Source: Tetranychus cinnabarinus (lineage: Eukaryota; Arthropoda; Arachnida; Trombidiformes; Tetranychidae). Taken from it: a stretch of 64,000 bases of DNA. A model generated the notes under the pieces. That model worked only from the letters and a program-made list of their open reading frames with translations. It ran no database searches and was not told the DNA's origin. Positions 37,701 to 55,100 of this stretch are shown piece after piece. Both the position numbers and the translations under genes were made by a program. The DNA is taken from the NCBI GenBank assembly GCA_022266195.1, contig WHVY01000011.1, forward strand, positions 1 to 64,000. Reading direction: 5' to 3'. How positions within the stretch are numbered: position 1 is the first letter of the stretch; the number at the start of each line of letters is the position of its first letter.

Positions 37701-38239
37701 CCCTACTTAGAAACATTAAAATCGAAATAACATTGACGATCCCACTGAGATATTTATATTGACATAACATTGACGATCCCAATTAGACATTTACATTGAA
37801 ATAACATTGACGATCCCAATGAGACATTTACATACAAATAACATTCACGATCCCTACGCAGAAACATTTACATTGGAATAACATTGACCATCCCAATGAG
37901 ACATTTACATTGAAATAACATTGACGATCCCAATATGACATTTATATTGAAATAACATTGAACATCCTAATGAGCCATTTACATTGAAATAACATTGACG
38001 ATCCCAATGAGACATTTACATTGAAATAACATTGACGATCCCAATGAGACATTTACATTGAAATAACATTGTCGATACCAATGAGATATTTACATTGAAA
38101 TAACATTGACGATCGCAATGAGACATTTACATTGAAATAACATTGACGATCCCAATGAGACATTGACATTGATATAACATTGACGATTGCAATGAAACAT
38201 TTACATTGAAATAACAAAGACGATCCTAATGAGACATTT

Positions 38240-40515
38240 ACACCGCCCTACTTAGAAACATTAAAATCGAAATAACATTGGCGATCTCAATGAGACATTA
38301 ACATTGAAATATTATTGACGATCCCTATGAGACATTAACATTGAAATATTATTGACGATCCCAATGAGACATTTACATTGCAATACCATTGGCAAGGCCA
38401 ATAAGACATTTACACCGCCATACTCAGAAACATTAAAATCGAAATAACATTGACGATCCCTACGCAGAAACATTTACATTGGAATAACATTGACGATCCT
38501 TATGAAACATTTACATTGAAATAACATTGACGATCCCAATGAGACATTTACATTGAAATAACATTGACGATCCCAATATGACATTTACATTGAAATAACA
38601 TTGTCGATACCAATGAGATATTTACATTGAAATAACATTGACGATCCCAATGAGACATTTACATTGAAATAACATTGACGATCCCAATGAGACATTTACA
38701 CCGCCCTACTTAGAAACATTAAAATCGAAATAACATTGACGATCCCAATGAGACATTTACATTGAAATAACATTGACGATCCCAATGAGACATTTACATT
38801 GAAATAACATTGACGATCCCAATGAGACATTTACATTGAAATAGCATCGACGATCCCAATGAGACATTTACATTGAAATAACATTGACGATTGCAATGAG
38901 ACATTGACATTGAAATAACATTGACGATCCCAATGAGACATTTACATTGATATAACATTGACGATCCCAATGAGACATTTAAATTGAAATAACATTGACC
39001 ATCCTAATGAGCCATTTACATTGAAATAACATTGACGATCCTTATGAAACATTTACATTGAAATAACATTGACGATCCCAATGAGACATTTACATTGAAA
39101 TAACATTGACGATCCCAATATGACATTTATATTGAAATAACATTGAACATCCTAATGAGCCATTTACATTGAAATAACATTGACGATCCCAATGAGACAT
39201 TTACATTGAAATAACATTGACGATCCCAATGAGACATTTACATTGAAATAACATTGTCGATACCAATGAGATATTTACATTGAAATAACATTGACGATCC
39301 CAATGAGACATTTACATTGAAATAACATTGACGATCCCAATGAGACATTTACACCGCCCTACTTAGAAACATTAAAATCGAAATAACATTGGCGATCTCA
39401 ATGAGACATTAACATTGAAATATTATTGACGATCCCTATGAGACATTAACATTGAAATATTATTGACGATCCCAATGAGACATTTACATTGCAATACCAT
39501 TGGCAAGGCCAATAAGACATTTACACCGCCATACTCAGAAACATTAAAATCGAAATAACATTGACGATCCCTACGCAGAAACATTTACATTGGAATAACA
39601 TTGACGATCCTTATGAAACATTTACATTGAAATAACATTGACGATCCCAATGAGACATTTACATTGAAATAACATTGACGATCCCAATATGACATTTACA
39701 TTGAAATAACATTGTCGATACCAATGAGATATTTACATTGAAATAACATTGACGATCCCAATGAGACATTTACATTGAAATAACATTGACGATCCCAATG
39801 AGACATTTACACCGCCCTACTTAGAAACATTAAAATCGAAATAACATTGACGATCCCAATGAGACATTTACATTGAAATAACATTGACGATCCCAATGAG
39901 ACATTTACATTGAAATAACATTGACGATCCCAATGAGACATTTACATTGAAATAGCATCGACGATCCCAATGAGACATTTACATTGAAATAACATTGACG
40001 ATTGCAATGAGACATTGACATTGAAATAACATTGACGATCCCAATGAGACATTTACATTGATATAACATTGACGATCCCAATGAGACATTTAAATTGAAA
40101 TAACATTGACCATCCTAATGAGCCATTTACATTGAAATAACATTGACGATCCTTATGAAACATTTACATTGAAATAACATTGACGATCCCAATGAGACAT
40201 TTACATTGAAATAACATTGACGATCCCAATATGACATTTATATTGAAATAACATTGAACATCCTAATGAGCCATTTACATTGAAATAACATTGACGATCC
40301 CAATGAGACATTTACATTGAAATAACATTGACGATCCCAATGAGACATTTACATTGAAATAACATTGTCGATACCAATGAGATATTTACATTGAAATAAC
40401 ATTGACGATCCCAATGAGACATTTACATTGAAATAACATTGACGATCCCAATGAGACATTTACACCGCCCTACTTAGAAACATTAAAATCGAAATAACAT
40501 TGGCGATCTCAATGA
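38240..40515. repeat. Tandem higher-order repeat, 1,111 bp
   Basis: Two adjacent copies share private variants, including CCGCCATACTCAG with preceding CCAATAAGAC (38400 and 39511) and AATAGCATCGACG. The offset is 1,111 bp, that is 30 monomers plus one base. Confidence 0.75.
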
Positions 40516-42800
40516 GACATTAACATTGAAATAACATTGACGATCCCAATATGACATTTACATTGAAATAACATTGACGATCCCAATGAGACATTTACAT
40601 ACAAATAACATTCACGATCCCTACGCAGAAACATTTACATTGGAATAACATTGACGATCTCTATGAAACATTTACATTGAAATAACATTGAGCATCCCAA
40701 TATGACATTTATATTGAAATAACATTGAACATCCTAATGAGCCATTTACATTGAAATAACATTGACGATCCCAATGAGACATTTACATTGAAATAACATT
40801 GACGATCCCAATGAGACATTTACATTGAAATAACATTGACGATCCCAATGAGACATTTACATTGAAATAACATAGTCGATACCAATGAGATATTTACATT
40901 GAAATAACATTGACGATCCCAATGAGACATTTACATTGAAATAACATTGACGATCCCAATGCGACATTGACATTGATATAACATTGACGATTGCAATGAG
41001 ACATTTACATTGAAATAACATTGACGATCCCAATGAGACATTTACATTGATATAACATTGACGATCCCAATGAGACATTTAAATTGAAATAACATTGACC
41101 ATCCTAATGAGCCATTTACATTGAAATAACATTGACGATCCCAATGAGACATTTACATTGAAATAACATTGTCGATACCACTGAGATATTTACATTGAAA
41201 TAACATTGACGATCCCAATGAGACATTTACATTGAAATAACATTGACGATCCCAATGAGACATTTACATACAAATAACATTCACGATCCCTACGCAGAAA
41301 CATTTACATTGGAATAACATTGACGATCCTTATGAAGCATTTACATTGAAATAACATTGACGATCCCAATGAGACATTTACATTGAAATAACATTGACGA
41401 TCCCAATGAGACATTTACACCGCCCTACTTAGAAACATTAAAATCGAAATAACATTGGCGATCTCAATGAGACATTAACATTGAAATAACATTGACGATC
41501 CCAATATGACATTTACATTGAAATAACATTGACGAGCCCAATGAGACATTTACATACAAATAACATTCACGATCCCTACGCAGAAACATTTACATTGGAA
41601 TAACATTGACGATCTCTATGAAACATTTACATTGAAATAACATTGACGATCCCAATATGACATTTATATTGAAATAACATTGAACATCCTAATGAGCCAT
41701 TTACATTGAAATAACATTGACGATCCCAATGAGACATTTACATTGAAATAACATTGACGATCCCAATGAGACATTTACATTGAAATAACATAGTCGATAC
41801 CAATGAGATATTTACATTGAAATAACATTGACGATCCCAATGAGACATTTACATTGAAATAACATTGACGATCCCAATGAGACATTGACATTGATATAAC
41901 ATTGACGATTGCAATGAGACATTCACATTGAAATAACATTGACGATCCCAATTAGACATTTACATTGAAATAACATTGACGATCCCAATGAGACATTTAC
42001 ATTGAAATAACATAGTCGATACCAATGAGATATTTACATTGAAATAACATTGACGATCCCAATGAGACATTTACATTGAAATAACATTGACGATCCCAAT
42101 GAGACATTGACATTGATATAACATTGACGATTGCAATGAGACATTTACATTGAAATAACATTGACGATCCCAATGAGACATTTACATTGATATAACATTG
42201 ACGATCCCAATGAGACATTTAAATTGAAATAACATTGACCATCCTAATGAGCCATTTACATTGAAATAACATTGACGATCCCAATGAGACATTTACATTG
42301 AAATAACATTGACGATCCCAATGAGACATTTACATTGAAATAACATTGTCGATACCACTGAGATATTTACATTGAAATAACATTGACGATCCCAATGAGA
42401 CATTTACATTGAAATAACATTGACGATCCCAATGAGACATTTACATACAAATAACATTCACGATCCCTACGCAGAAACATTTACATTGGAATAACATTGA
42501 CGATCCTTATGAAGCATTTACATTGAAATAACATTGACGATCCCAATGAGACATTTACATTGAAATAACATTGACGATCCCAATGAGACATTTACACCGC
42601 CCTACTTAGAAACATTAAAATCGAAATAACATTGGCGATCTCAATGAGACATTAACATTGAAATAACATTGACGATCCCAATATGACATTTACATTGAAA
42701 TAACATTGACGAGCCCAATGAGACATTTACATACAAATAACATTCACGATCCCTACGCAGAAACATTTACATTGGAATAACATTGACGATCTCTATGAAA
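40463..42800. repeat. Higher-order satellite repeats with offsets of 955, 1,140 and 1,177 bp
   Basis: The CACCGCCCTACTTAG monomer lies at 40463, 41418 and 42595. The segment at 40857 recurs at 41997 (offset 1,140), while flanking markers are offset by 1,177. The difference is one 37-bp monomer, so copies differ by whole-monomer gain or loss. Confidence 0.65.
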
Positions 42801-45800
42801 CATTTACATTGAAATAACATTGACGATCCCAATATGACATTTATATTGAAATAACATTGAACATCCTAATGAGCCATTTACATTGAAATAACATTGACGA
42901 TCCCAATGAGACATTTACATTGAAATAACATTGACGATCCCAATGAGACATTTACATTGAAATAACATAGTCGATACCAATGAGATATTTACATTGAAAT
43001 AACATTGACGATCCCAATGAGACATTTACATTGAAATAACATTGACGATCCCAATGAGACATTGACATTGATATAACATTGACGATTGCAATGAGACATT
43101 TACATTGAAATAACATTGACGATCCCAATGAGACATTTAAATTGAAATAACATTGACCATCCTAATGAGCCATTTACATTGAAATAACATTGACGATCCC
43201 AATGAGACATTTACATTGAAATAACATTGACGATCCCAATGAGACATTTACATTGAAATAACATTGTCGATACCACTGAGATATTTACATTGAAATAACA
43301 TTGACGATCCCAATGAGACATTTACATTGAAATAACATTGACGATCCCAATGAGACATTTACATACAAATAACATTCACGATCCCTACGCAGAAACATTT
43401 ACATTGGAATAACATTGACGATCCTTATGAAGCATTTACATTGAAATAACATTGACGATCCCACCGAGACATTTACATTGAAATAACATTGACGATCCCA
43501 ATGAGACATTTACACCGCCCTACTTAGAAACATTAAAATCGAAATAACATTGGCGATCTCAATGAGACATTAACATTGAAATATTATTGACAATCCCAAT
43601 GAGACATTTACATTGCAATACCATTGGCAAGGCCAATGAGACATTTACACCGCCCTACTCAGAAACATTAAAATCGAAATCACATTGACGATCCCAATGA
43701 GACATTTACATTGAAATAACATTGACGATCCCAATGAGACATTTACATTGAAATAACATTGTCGATACCACTGAGATATTTACATTGAAATAACATTGAC
43801 GATCCCAATGAGACATTTACATTGAAATAACATTGACGATCCCAATAAGACATTTACATACAAATAACATTCACGATCCCTACGCAGAAACATTTACATT
43901 GGAATAACATTGACGATCCTTATGAAACATTTACATTGAAATAACATTGACGATCCCAATGAGACATTTACATTGAAATAACATTGACGATCCCAATGAG
44001 CCATTTACATACAAATAACATTCACGATCCCTACGCAGAAACATTTACATTGGAATAACATTGACGATCCTTATGAAGCATTTACATTGAAATAACATTG
44101 ACGATCCCAATGAGACATTTACATTGAAATAACATTGACGATCCCAATGAGACATTTACACCGCCCTACTCAGAAACATTAAAATCGAAATAACATTGGC
44201 GATCTCAATGAGACATTAACATTGAAATAACATTGACGATCCCAATATGACATTTACATTGAAATAACATTGACGATCCCAATGAGACATTTACATACAA
44301 ATAACATTCACGATCCCTACGCAGAAACATTTACATTGGAATAACATTGACGATCCTTATGAAACATTTACATTGAAATAACATTGACGATCCCAATGAG
44401 ACATTTACATTGAAATAACATTGACGATCCCAATATGACATTTATATTGAAATAACATTGAACATCCTAATGAGCCATTTACATTGAAATAACATTGACG
44501 ATCCCAATGAGACATTTACATTGAAATAACATTGACGATCCCAATGAGACATTTACATTGAAATAACATTGACGATCCCAATGAGACATTTACATTGAAA
44601 TAACATTGACGATCCCAATGAGACATTTACACCGCCCTACTTAGAAACATTAAAATCGAAATAACATTGACGATCCCAATGAGACATGCACATTGAAATA
44701 ACATTGACGATCCCAATGAGACATTTACATTGAAATAAAATTGACGATTGCAATGAGACATTTACATTGATATAACATTGACGATCCCAATGAGACATTT
44801 AAATTGAAATAACATTGACCATCCTAATGAGCCATTTACATTGAAAGTACATTGACGATCCTTATGAAACATTTACATTGAAATAACATTGACGATCCCA
44901 ATGAGACATTTACATTGAAATAACATTGACGATCCCAATATGACATTTATATTGAAATAACATTGAACATCCTAATGAGCCATTTACATTGAAATAACAT
45001 TGACGATCCCAATGAGACATTTACATTGAAATAACATTGACGATCCCAATGAGACATTTACATTGAAATAACATTGTCGATACCAATGAGATATTTACAT
45101 TGAAATAACATTGACGATCCCAATGAGACATTTACATTGAAATAACATTGACGATCCCAATGAGACATTTACACCGCCCTACTTAGAAACATTAAAATCG
45201 AAATAACATTGACGATCCCAATGAGACATTTACATTGAAATAACATTGACGATCCCAATGAGACATTTACATTGAAATAACATTGACGATCCCAATGAGA
45301 CATTTACATTGAAATAGCATTGACGATCCCAATGAGACATTTACATTGAAATAACATTGACGATTGCAATGAGACATTTACATTGAAATAACATTGACGA
45401 TCCCAATGAGAAATTTACATTGATATAACATTGACGATCCCAATGAGACATTTAAATTGAAATAACATTGACCATCCTAATGAGCCATTTACATTGAAAT
45501 AACATTGACGATCCCAATGAGACATTTACATTGAAATAACATTGATGATCCCAATGAGACATTTACATTGAAATAACATTGTCGATACCACTGAGATATT
45601 TACATTGAAATAACATTGACGATCCCAATGAGACATTTACATTGAAATAACATTGACGATCCCAATGAGACATTTACATACAAATAACATTCACGATCCC
45701 TACGCAGAAACATTTACATTGGAATAACATTGACGATCCTTATGAAACATTTACATTGAAATAACATTGACGATCTTAATGAGACATTTACATTGAAATA

Positions 45801-48800
45801 ACATTGTCGATACCAATGAGATATTTACATTGAAATAACATTGACGATCCCAATGAGACATTTACATTGAAATAACATTGACGATCCCAATGAGACATTG
45901 ACATTGAAATAACATTGACGATTGCAATGAGCCATTTACATTGAAATAACATTGACGATCCTTATGGAACATTTACATTGAAATAACATTGTCGATACCA
46001 CTGAGATATTTACATTGAAATAACATTGACGATCCCAATGAGACATTTACATTGAAATAACATTGACGATCCCAATGAGACATTTACATACAAATAACAT
46101 TCACGATCCCAATATGACATTTATATTGAAATAACATTGAACATCCTAATGAGCCATTTACATTGAAATAACATTGACGATCCCAATGAGACATTTACAT
46201 TGAAATAACATTGACGATCCCAATGAGACATTTACATTGAAATAACATTGTTGATACCAATGAGATATACACATTGAAATAAAATTGACGATCCCAATGA
46301 GACATTTACATTGAAATAACATTGACGATCCCAATGAGACATTGACATTGAAATAACATTGACGATTGCAATGAGACATTTACATTGAAATAACATTGAC
46401 GATCCCAATGAGACATTTACATTGATATAACATTGACGATCCCAATGAGACATTTACATACAAATAACATTCACGATCCCTACGCAGAAACATTTACATT
46501 GGAATAACATTGACGATCCTTATGAAACATTTACATTGAAATAACATTGACGATCTTAATGAGACATTTACATTGAAATAACATTGACGATCCCAATATG
46601 ACATTTATATTGAAATAACATTGAACATCCTAATGAGCCATTTACATTGAAATAACATTGACGATCCCAATGAGACATTTACATTGAAATAACATTGTCG
46701 ATACCAATGAGATATTTACATTGAAATAACATTGACCATCCTAATGAGCCATTTACATTGAAATAACATTGACGATCCCAATGAGACATTTACATTGAAA
46801 TAACATTGACGATCCCGATGAGACATTTACATTGAAATAACATTGTCGATACCACTGAGACATTTACATTGAAATAACATTGACGATCCCAATGAAACAT
46901 TTACATTGAAATAACATTGTCGATACCAATGAGATATTTACATTGAAATAACATTACCGATCCCAATGAGACATTTACATTGAAATAACATTGACGATCC
47001 CAATGAGACATTGACATTGAAATAACATTGACGATTGCAATAAACATTTACATTGAAATAACATTGACGATCCCAATGAGACATTTACATTGATATAACA
47101 TTGACGATCCCAATGAGACATTTAAATTGAAATAACATTGACCATCCTAATGAGCCATTTACATTGAAATAACATTGACGATCCCAATGAGACATTTACA
47201 TTGAAATAACATTGACGATCCCGATGAGACATTTACATTGAAATAACATTGTCGATACCACTGAGATATTTACATTGAAATAACATTGACGATCCCAATG
47301 AGACATTTACATTGAAATAACATTGACGATCCCAATGAGACATTTACATACAAATAACATTCACGATCCCTACGCAGAAACATTTACATTGGAATAACAT
47401 TGACGATCCTTATGAAGCATTTACATTGAAATAACATTGACGATCCCAATGAGACATTTACACCGCCCTACTCAGAAACATTAAAATCGAAATAACATTG
47501 ACGATCCCAATGAGACATTTACATTGAAATAACATTGACGATCCCAATGAGACATTTACATTGAAATAACATTGTCGATACCACTGAGATATTTACATTG
47601 AAATAACATTGACGATCCCAATGAGACATTTACATTGAAATAACATTGACGATCCCAATGAGACATTTACATACAAATAACATTCACGATCCCTACGCAG
47701 AAACATTTACATTGGAATAACATTGACGATCCTTATGAAACATTTACATTGAAATAACATTGACGATCCCAATGAGACATTTACATTGAAATAACATTGA
47801 CGATCCCAATGAGCCATTTACATACAAATAACATTCACGATCCCTACGCAGAAACATTTACATTGGAATAACATTGACGATCCTTATGAAGCATTTACAT
47901 TGAAATAACATTGACGATCCCAATGAGACATTTACATTGAAATAACATTGACGATCCCAATGAGACATTTACACCGCCCTACTTAGAAACATTAAAATCG
48001 AAATAACATTGGCGATCTCAATGAGACATTTACATACAAATAACATTCACGATCCCTACGCAGAAACATTTACATTGGAATAACATTGACGATCCTTATG
48101 AAACATTTACATTGAAATAACATTGACGATCCCGTTGAGACATTTACATTGAAATAACATTGACGATCCCAATGAGCCATTTACATACAAATAACATTCA
48201 CGATCCCTACGCAGAAACATTTACATTGGAATAACATTGACGATCCTTATGAAGCATTTACATTGAAATAACATTGACGATCCCAATGAGACATTTACAT
48301 TGAAATAACATTGACGATCCCAATGAGACATTCACACCGCCCTACTTAGAAACATTAAAATCGAAATAACATTGGCGATCTCAATGAGACATTTACATTG
48401 AAATAACATTGACGATCCCAATGAGACATTTACACCGCCCTACTTAGAAACATTAAAATCGAAATAACATTGGCGATCTCAATGAGACATTAACATTGAA
48501 ATAACATTGACGATCCCAATATGACATTTACATTGAAATAACATTGACGATCCCAATGAGACATTTACATACAAATAACATTCACGATCCCTACGCAGAA
48601 ACATTTACATTGGAATAACATTGACGATCCTTATGAAACATTTACATTGAAATAACATTGACGATCCCAATGAGACATTTACATTGAAATAACATTGACG
48701 ATCCCAATATGACATTTATATTGAAATAACATTGAACATCCTAATGAGCCATTTACATTGAAATAACATTGACGATCCCAATGAGACATTTACATTGAAA

Positions 48801-51800
48801 TAACATAGTCGATACCAATGAGATATTTACATTGAAATAACATTGACGATCCCAATGAGACATTTACATTGAAATAACATTGACGATCCCAATGAGACAT
48901 TGACATTGATATAACATTGACGATTGCAATGAGACATTTACATTGAAATAACATTGACGATCCCAATGAGACATTTACATTGATATAACATTGACGATCC
49001 CAATGAGACATTTAAATTGAAATAACATTGACCATCCTAATGAGCCATTTACATTGAAATAACATTGACGATCCCAATGAGACATTTACATTGAAATAAC
49101 ATTGACGATCCCAATGAGACATTTACATTGAAATAACATTGTCAATACCACTGAGATATTTACATTGAAATAACATTGACGATCCCAATGAGACATTTAC
49201 ATTGAAATAACATTGACGATCCCAATGAGACATTTACATACAAATAACATTCACGATCCCTACGCAGAAACATTTACATTGGAATAACATTGACGATCCT
49301 TATGAAGCATTTACATTGAAATAACATTGACGATCCCAATGAGACATTTACATTGAAATAACATTGACGATCCCAATGAGACATTTACACCGCCCTACTT
49401 AGAAACATTAAAATCGAAATAACATTGGCGATCTCAATGAGACATTAACATTGAAATAACATTGACGATCCCAATATGACATTTACATTGAAATAACATT
49501 GACGATCCCAATGAGACATTTACATACAAATAACATTCACGATCCCTACGCAGAAACATTTACATTGGAATAACATTGACGATCTCTATGAAACATTTAC
49601 ATTGAAATAACATTGACGATCCCAATATGACATTTATATTGAAATAACATTGAACATCCTAATGAGCCATTTACATTGAAATAACATTGACGATCCCAAT
49701 GAGACATTTACATTGAAATAACATTGACGATCCCAATGAGACAATTACATTGAAATAACATTGACGATCCCAATGAGACATTGACATTGATATAACATTG
49801 ACGATTGCAATGAGACATTTACATTGAAATAACATTGACGATCCCAATATGACATTTATATTGAAATAACATTGAACATCCTAATGAGCCATTTACATTG
49901 AAATAACATTGACGATCCCAATGAGACATTTACATTGAAATAACATTGACGATCCCAATGAGACATTTACATTGAAATAACATTGTCGATACCACTGAGA
50001 TATTTACATTGAAATAACATTGACGATCCCAATGAGACATTTACATTGAAATAACATTGACGATCCCAATGAGACATTTACATACAAATAACATTCACGA
50101 TCCCTACGCAGAAACATTTACATTGGAATAACATTGACGATCCTTATGAAACATTTACATTGGAATAACATTGACGATCCTTATGAAACATTTACATTGA
50201 AATAACATTGACGATCTTAATGAGACATTTACATTGAAATAACATTGTCGATACCAATGAGATATTTACATTGAAATAACATTGACGATCCCAATGAGAC
50301 ATTTACATTGAAATAACATTGACGATCCCAATGAGACATTGACATTGAAATAACATTGACGATTGCAATATGACATTTACATTGAAATAACATTGACGAT
50401 CCCAATGAGTCATTTACATACAAATAACATTCACGATACCTACGCAGAAACATTTACATTGGAATAACATTGACGATCTCTATGAAACATTTACATTGAA
50501 ATAACATTGACGATCCCAATATGACATTTATATTGAAATAACATTGAACATCCTAATGAGCCATTTACATTGAAATAACATTGACGATCCCAATGAGACA
50601 TTTACATTGAAATAACATTGACGATCCCAATGAGACATTTACATTGAAATAACATAGTCGATACCAATGAGATATTTACATTGAAATAACATTGACGATC
50701 CCAATGAGACATTTACATTGAAATAACATTGACGATCCCAATGAGACATTGACATTGATATAACATTGACGATTGCAATGAGACATTTACATTGAAATAA
50801 CATTGACGATCCCAGTGAGACATTTACATACAAATAACATTCACGATCCCTACGCAGAAACATTTACATTGGAATAACATTGACGATCTCTATGAAACAT
50901 TTACATTGAAATAACATTGACGATCCCAATATGACATTTATATTGAAATAACATTGAACATCCTAATGAGCCATTTACATTGAAATAACATTGACGATCC
51001 CAATGAGACATTTACATTGAAATAACATTGACGATCCCAATGAGACATTTACATTGAAATAACATAGTCGATACCAATGAGATATTTACATTGAAATAAC
51101 ATTGACGATCCCAATGAGACATTTACATTGAAATAACATTGACGATCCCAATGAGACATTGACATTGATATAACATTGACGATTGCAATGAGACATTTAC
51201 ATTGAAATAACATTGACGATCCCAATATGACATTTATATTGAAATAACATTGAACATCCTAATGAGCCATTTACATTGAAATAACATTGACGATCCCAAT
51301 GAGACATTTACATTGAAATAACATTGACGATCCCAATGAGACATTTACATTGAAATAACATTGACGATCCCAATGAGACATTGACATTGATATAACATTG
51401 ACGATTGCAATGAGACATTTACATTGAAATAACATTGACGATCCCAATGAGACATTTACATTGAAATAACATTGTCGATACCACTGAGATATTTACATTG
51501 AAATAACATTGACGATCCCAATGAGACATTTACATTGAAATAACATTGACGATCCCAATGAGACATTTACATACAAATAACATTCACGATCCCTACGCAG
51601 AAACATTTACATTGGAATAACATTGACGATCCTTATGAAACATTTACATTGAAATAACATTGACGATCTTAATGAGACATTTACATTGAAATAACATTGT
51701 CGATACCAATGAGATATTTACATTGAAATAACATTGACGATCCCAATGAGACATTTACATTGAAATAACATTGACGATCCCAATGAGACATTGACATTGA

Positions 51801-52159
51801 AATAACATTGACGATTGCAATATGACATTTACATTGAAATAACATTGACGATCCCAATGAGACATTTACATACAAATAACATTCACGATCCCTACGCAGA
51901 AACATTTACATTGAAATAACATTGAACATCCTAATGAGCCATTTACATTGAAATAACATTGACGATCCCAATGAGACATTTACATTGAAATAACATTGAC
52001 GATCCCAATGAGACATTTACATTGAAATAACATAGTCGATACCAATGAGATATTTACATTGAAATAACATTGACGATCCCAATGAGACATTTACATTGAA
52101 ATAACATTGACGATCCCAATGAGACATTGACATTGATATAACATTGACGATTGCAATGA

Positions 52160-55100
52160 GACATTTACATTGAAATAACATTGACGATCCCAGTGAGACA
52201 TTTACATACAAATAACATTCACGATCCCTACGCAGAAACATTTACATTGGAATAACATTGACGATCTCTATGAAACATTTACATTGAAATAACATTGACG
52301 ATCCCAATATGACATTTATATTGAAATAACATTGAACATCCTAATGAGCCATTTACATTGAAATAACATTGACGATCCCAATGAGACATTTACATTGAAA
52401 TAACATTGACGATCCCAATGAGACATTTACATTGAAATAACATAGTCGATACCAATGAGATATTTACATTGAAATAAAATTGACGATCCCAATGAGACAT
52501 TTACATTGATATAACATTGACGATTGCAATGAGACATTTACATTGAAATAACATTGACGATCCCAGTGAGACATTTACATTGATATAACATTGACGATCC
52601 CAATGAGACATTTAAATTGAAATAACATTGACCATCCTAATGAGCCATTTACATTGAAATAACATTGACGATCCCAATGAGACATTTACATTGAAATAAC
52701 ATTGACGATCCCAATGAGACATTTACATTGAAATAACATTGTCGATACCACTGAGATATTTACATTGAAATAACATTGACGATCCCAATGAGACATTTAC
52801 ATTGAAATAACATTGACGATCCCAATGAGACATTTACATACAAATAACATTCACGATCCCTACGCAGAAACATTTACATTGGAATAACATTGACGATCCT
52901 TATGAAGCATTTACATTGAAATAACATTGACGATCCCAATGAGACATTTACATTGAAATAACATTGACGATCCCAATGAGACATTTACACCGCCCTACTT
53001 AGAAACATTAAAATCGAAATAACATTGGCGATCTCAATGAGACATTAACATTGAAATATTATTGACGATCCCTATGAGACATTAACATTGAAATATTATT
53101 GACGATCCCAATGAGACATTTACATTGCAATACCATTGGCAAGGCCAATGAGACATTTACACCGCCCTACTCAGAAACATTAAAATCGAAATCACATTGA
53201 CGATCCCAATGAGACATTTACATTGAAATAACATTGACGATCCCAATGAGACATTTACATTGAAATAACATTGTCGATACCACTGAGATATTTGCATTGA
53301 AATAACATTGACGATCCCAATGAGACATTTACATTGAAATAACATTGACGATCCCAATAAGACATTTACATACAAATAACATTCACGATCCCTACGCAGA
53401 AACATTTACATTGGAATAACATTGACGATCCTTATGAAACATTTACATTGAAATAACATTGACGATCCCAATGAGACATTTACATTGAAATAACATTGAC
53501 GATCCCAATGAGCCATTTACATACAAATAACATTCACGATCCCTACGCAGAAACATTTACATTGGAATAACATTGACGATCCTTATGAAGCATTTACATT
53601 GAAATAACATTGACGATCCCAATGAGACATTTACATTGAAATAACATTGACGATCCCAATGAGACATTTACACCGCCCTACTTAGAAACATTAAAATCGA
53701 AATAACATTGGCGATCTCAATGAGACATTAACATTGAAATAACATTGACGATCCCAATATGACATTTACATTGAAATAACATTGACGATCCCAATGAGAC
53801 ATTTACATACAAATAACATTCACGATCCCTACGCAGAAACATTTACATTGGAATAACATTGACGATCCTTATGAAACATTTACATTGAAATAACATTGAC
53901 GATCCCAATGAGACATTTACATTGAAATAACATTGACGATCCCAATATGACATTTATATTGAAATAACATTGAACATCCTAATGAGCCATTTACATTGAA
54001 ATAACATTGACGATCCCAATGAGACATTTACATTGAAATAACATTGACGATCCCAATGAGACATTTACATTGAAATAACATTGACGATCCCAATGAGACA
54101 TTTACATTGAAATAACATTGACGATCCTTATGAAGCATTTACATTGAAATAACATTGACGATCCCAATGAGACATTTACATTGAAATAACATTGACGATC
54201 CCAATGAGACATTTACACCGCCCTACTTAGAAACATTAAAATCGAAATAACATTGGCGATCTCAATGAGACATTAACATTGAAATATTATTGACGATCCC
54301 TATGAGACATTAACATTGAAATATTATTGACGATCCCAATGAGACATTTACATTGCAATACCATTGGCAAGGCCAATGAGACATTTACACCGCCCTACTC
54401 AGAAACATTAAAATCGAAATCACATTGACGATCCCAATGAGACATTTACATTGAAATAACATTGACGATCCCAATGAGACATTTACATTGAAATAACATT
54501 GTCGATACCACTGAGATATTTGCATTGAAATAACATTGACGATCCCAATGAGACATTTACATTGAAATAACATTGACGATCCCAATAAGACATTTACATA
54601 CAAATAACATTCACGATCCCTACGCAGAAACATTTACATTGGAATAACATTGACGATCCTTATGAAACATTTACATTGAAATAACATTGACGATCCCAAT
54701 GAGACATTTACATTGAAATAACATTGACGATCCCAATGAGCCATTTACATACAAATAACATTCACGATCCCTACGCAGAAACATTTACATTGGAATAACA
54801 TTGACGATCCTTATGAAGCATTTACATTGAAATAACATTGACGATCCCAATGAGACATTTACATTGAAATAACATTGACGATCCCAATGAGACATTTACA
54901 CCGCCCTACTTAGAAACATTAAAATCGAAATAACATTGGCGATCTCAATGAGACATTAACATTGAAATAACATTGACGATCCCAATATGACATTTACATT
55001 GAAATAACATTGACGATCCCAATGAGACATTTACATACAAATAACATTCACGATCCCTACGCAGAAACATTTACATTGGAATAACATTGACGATCCTTAT

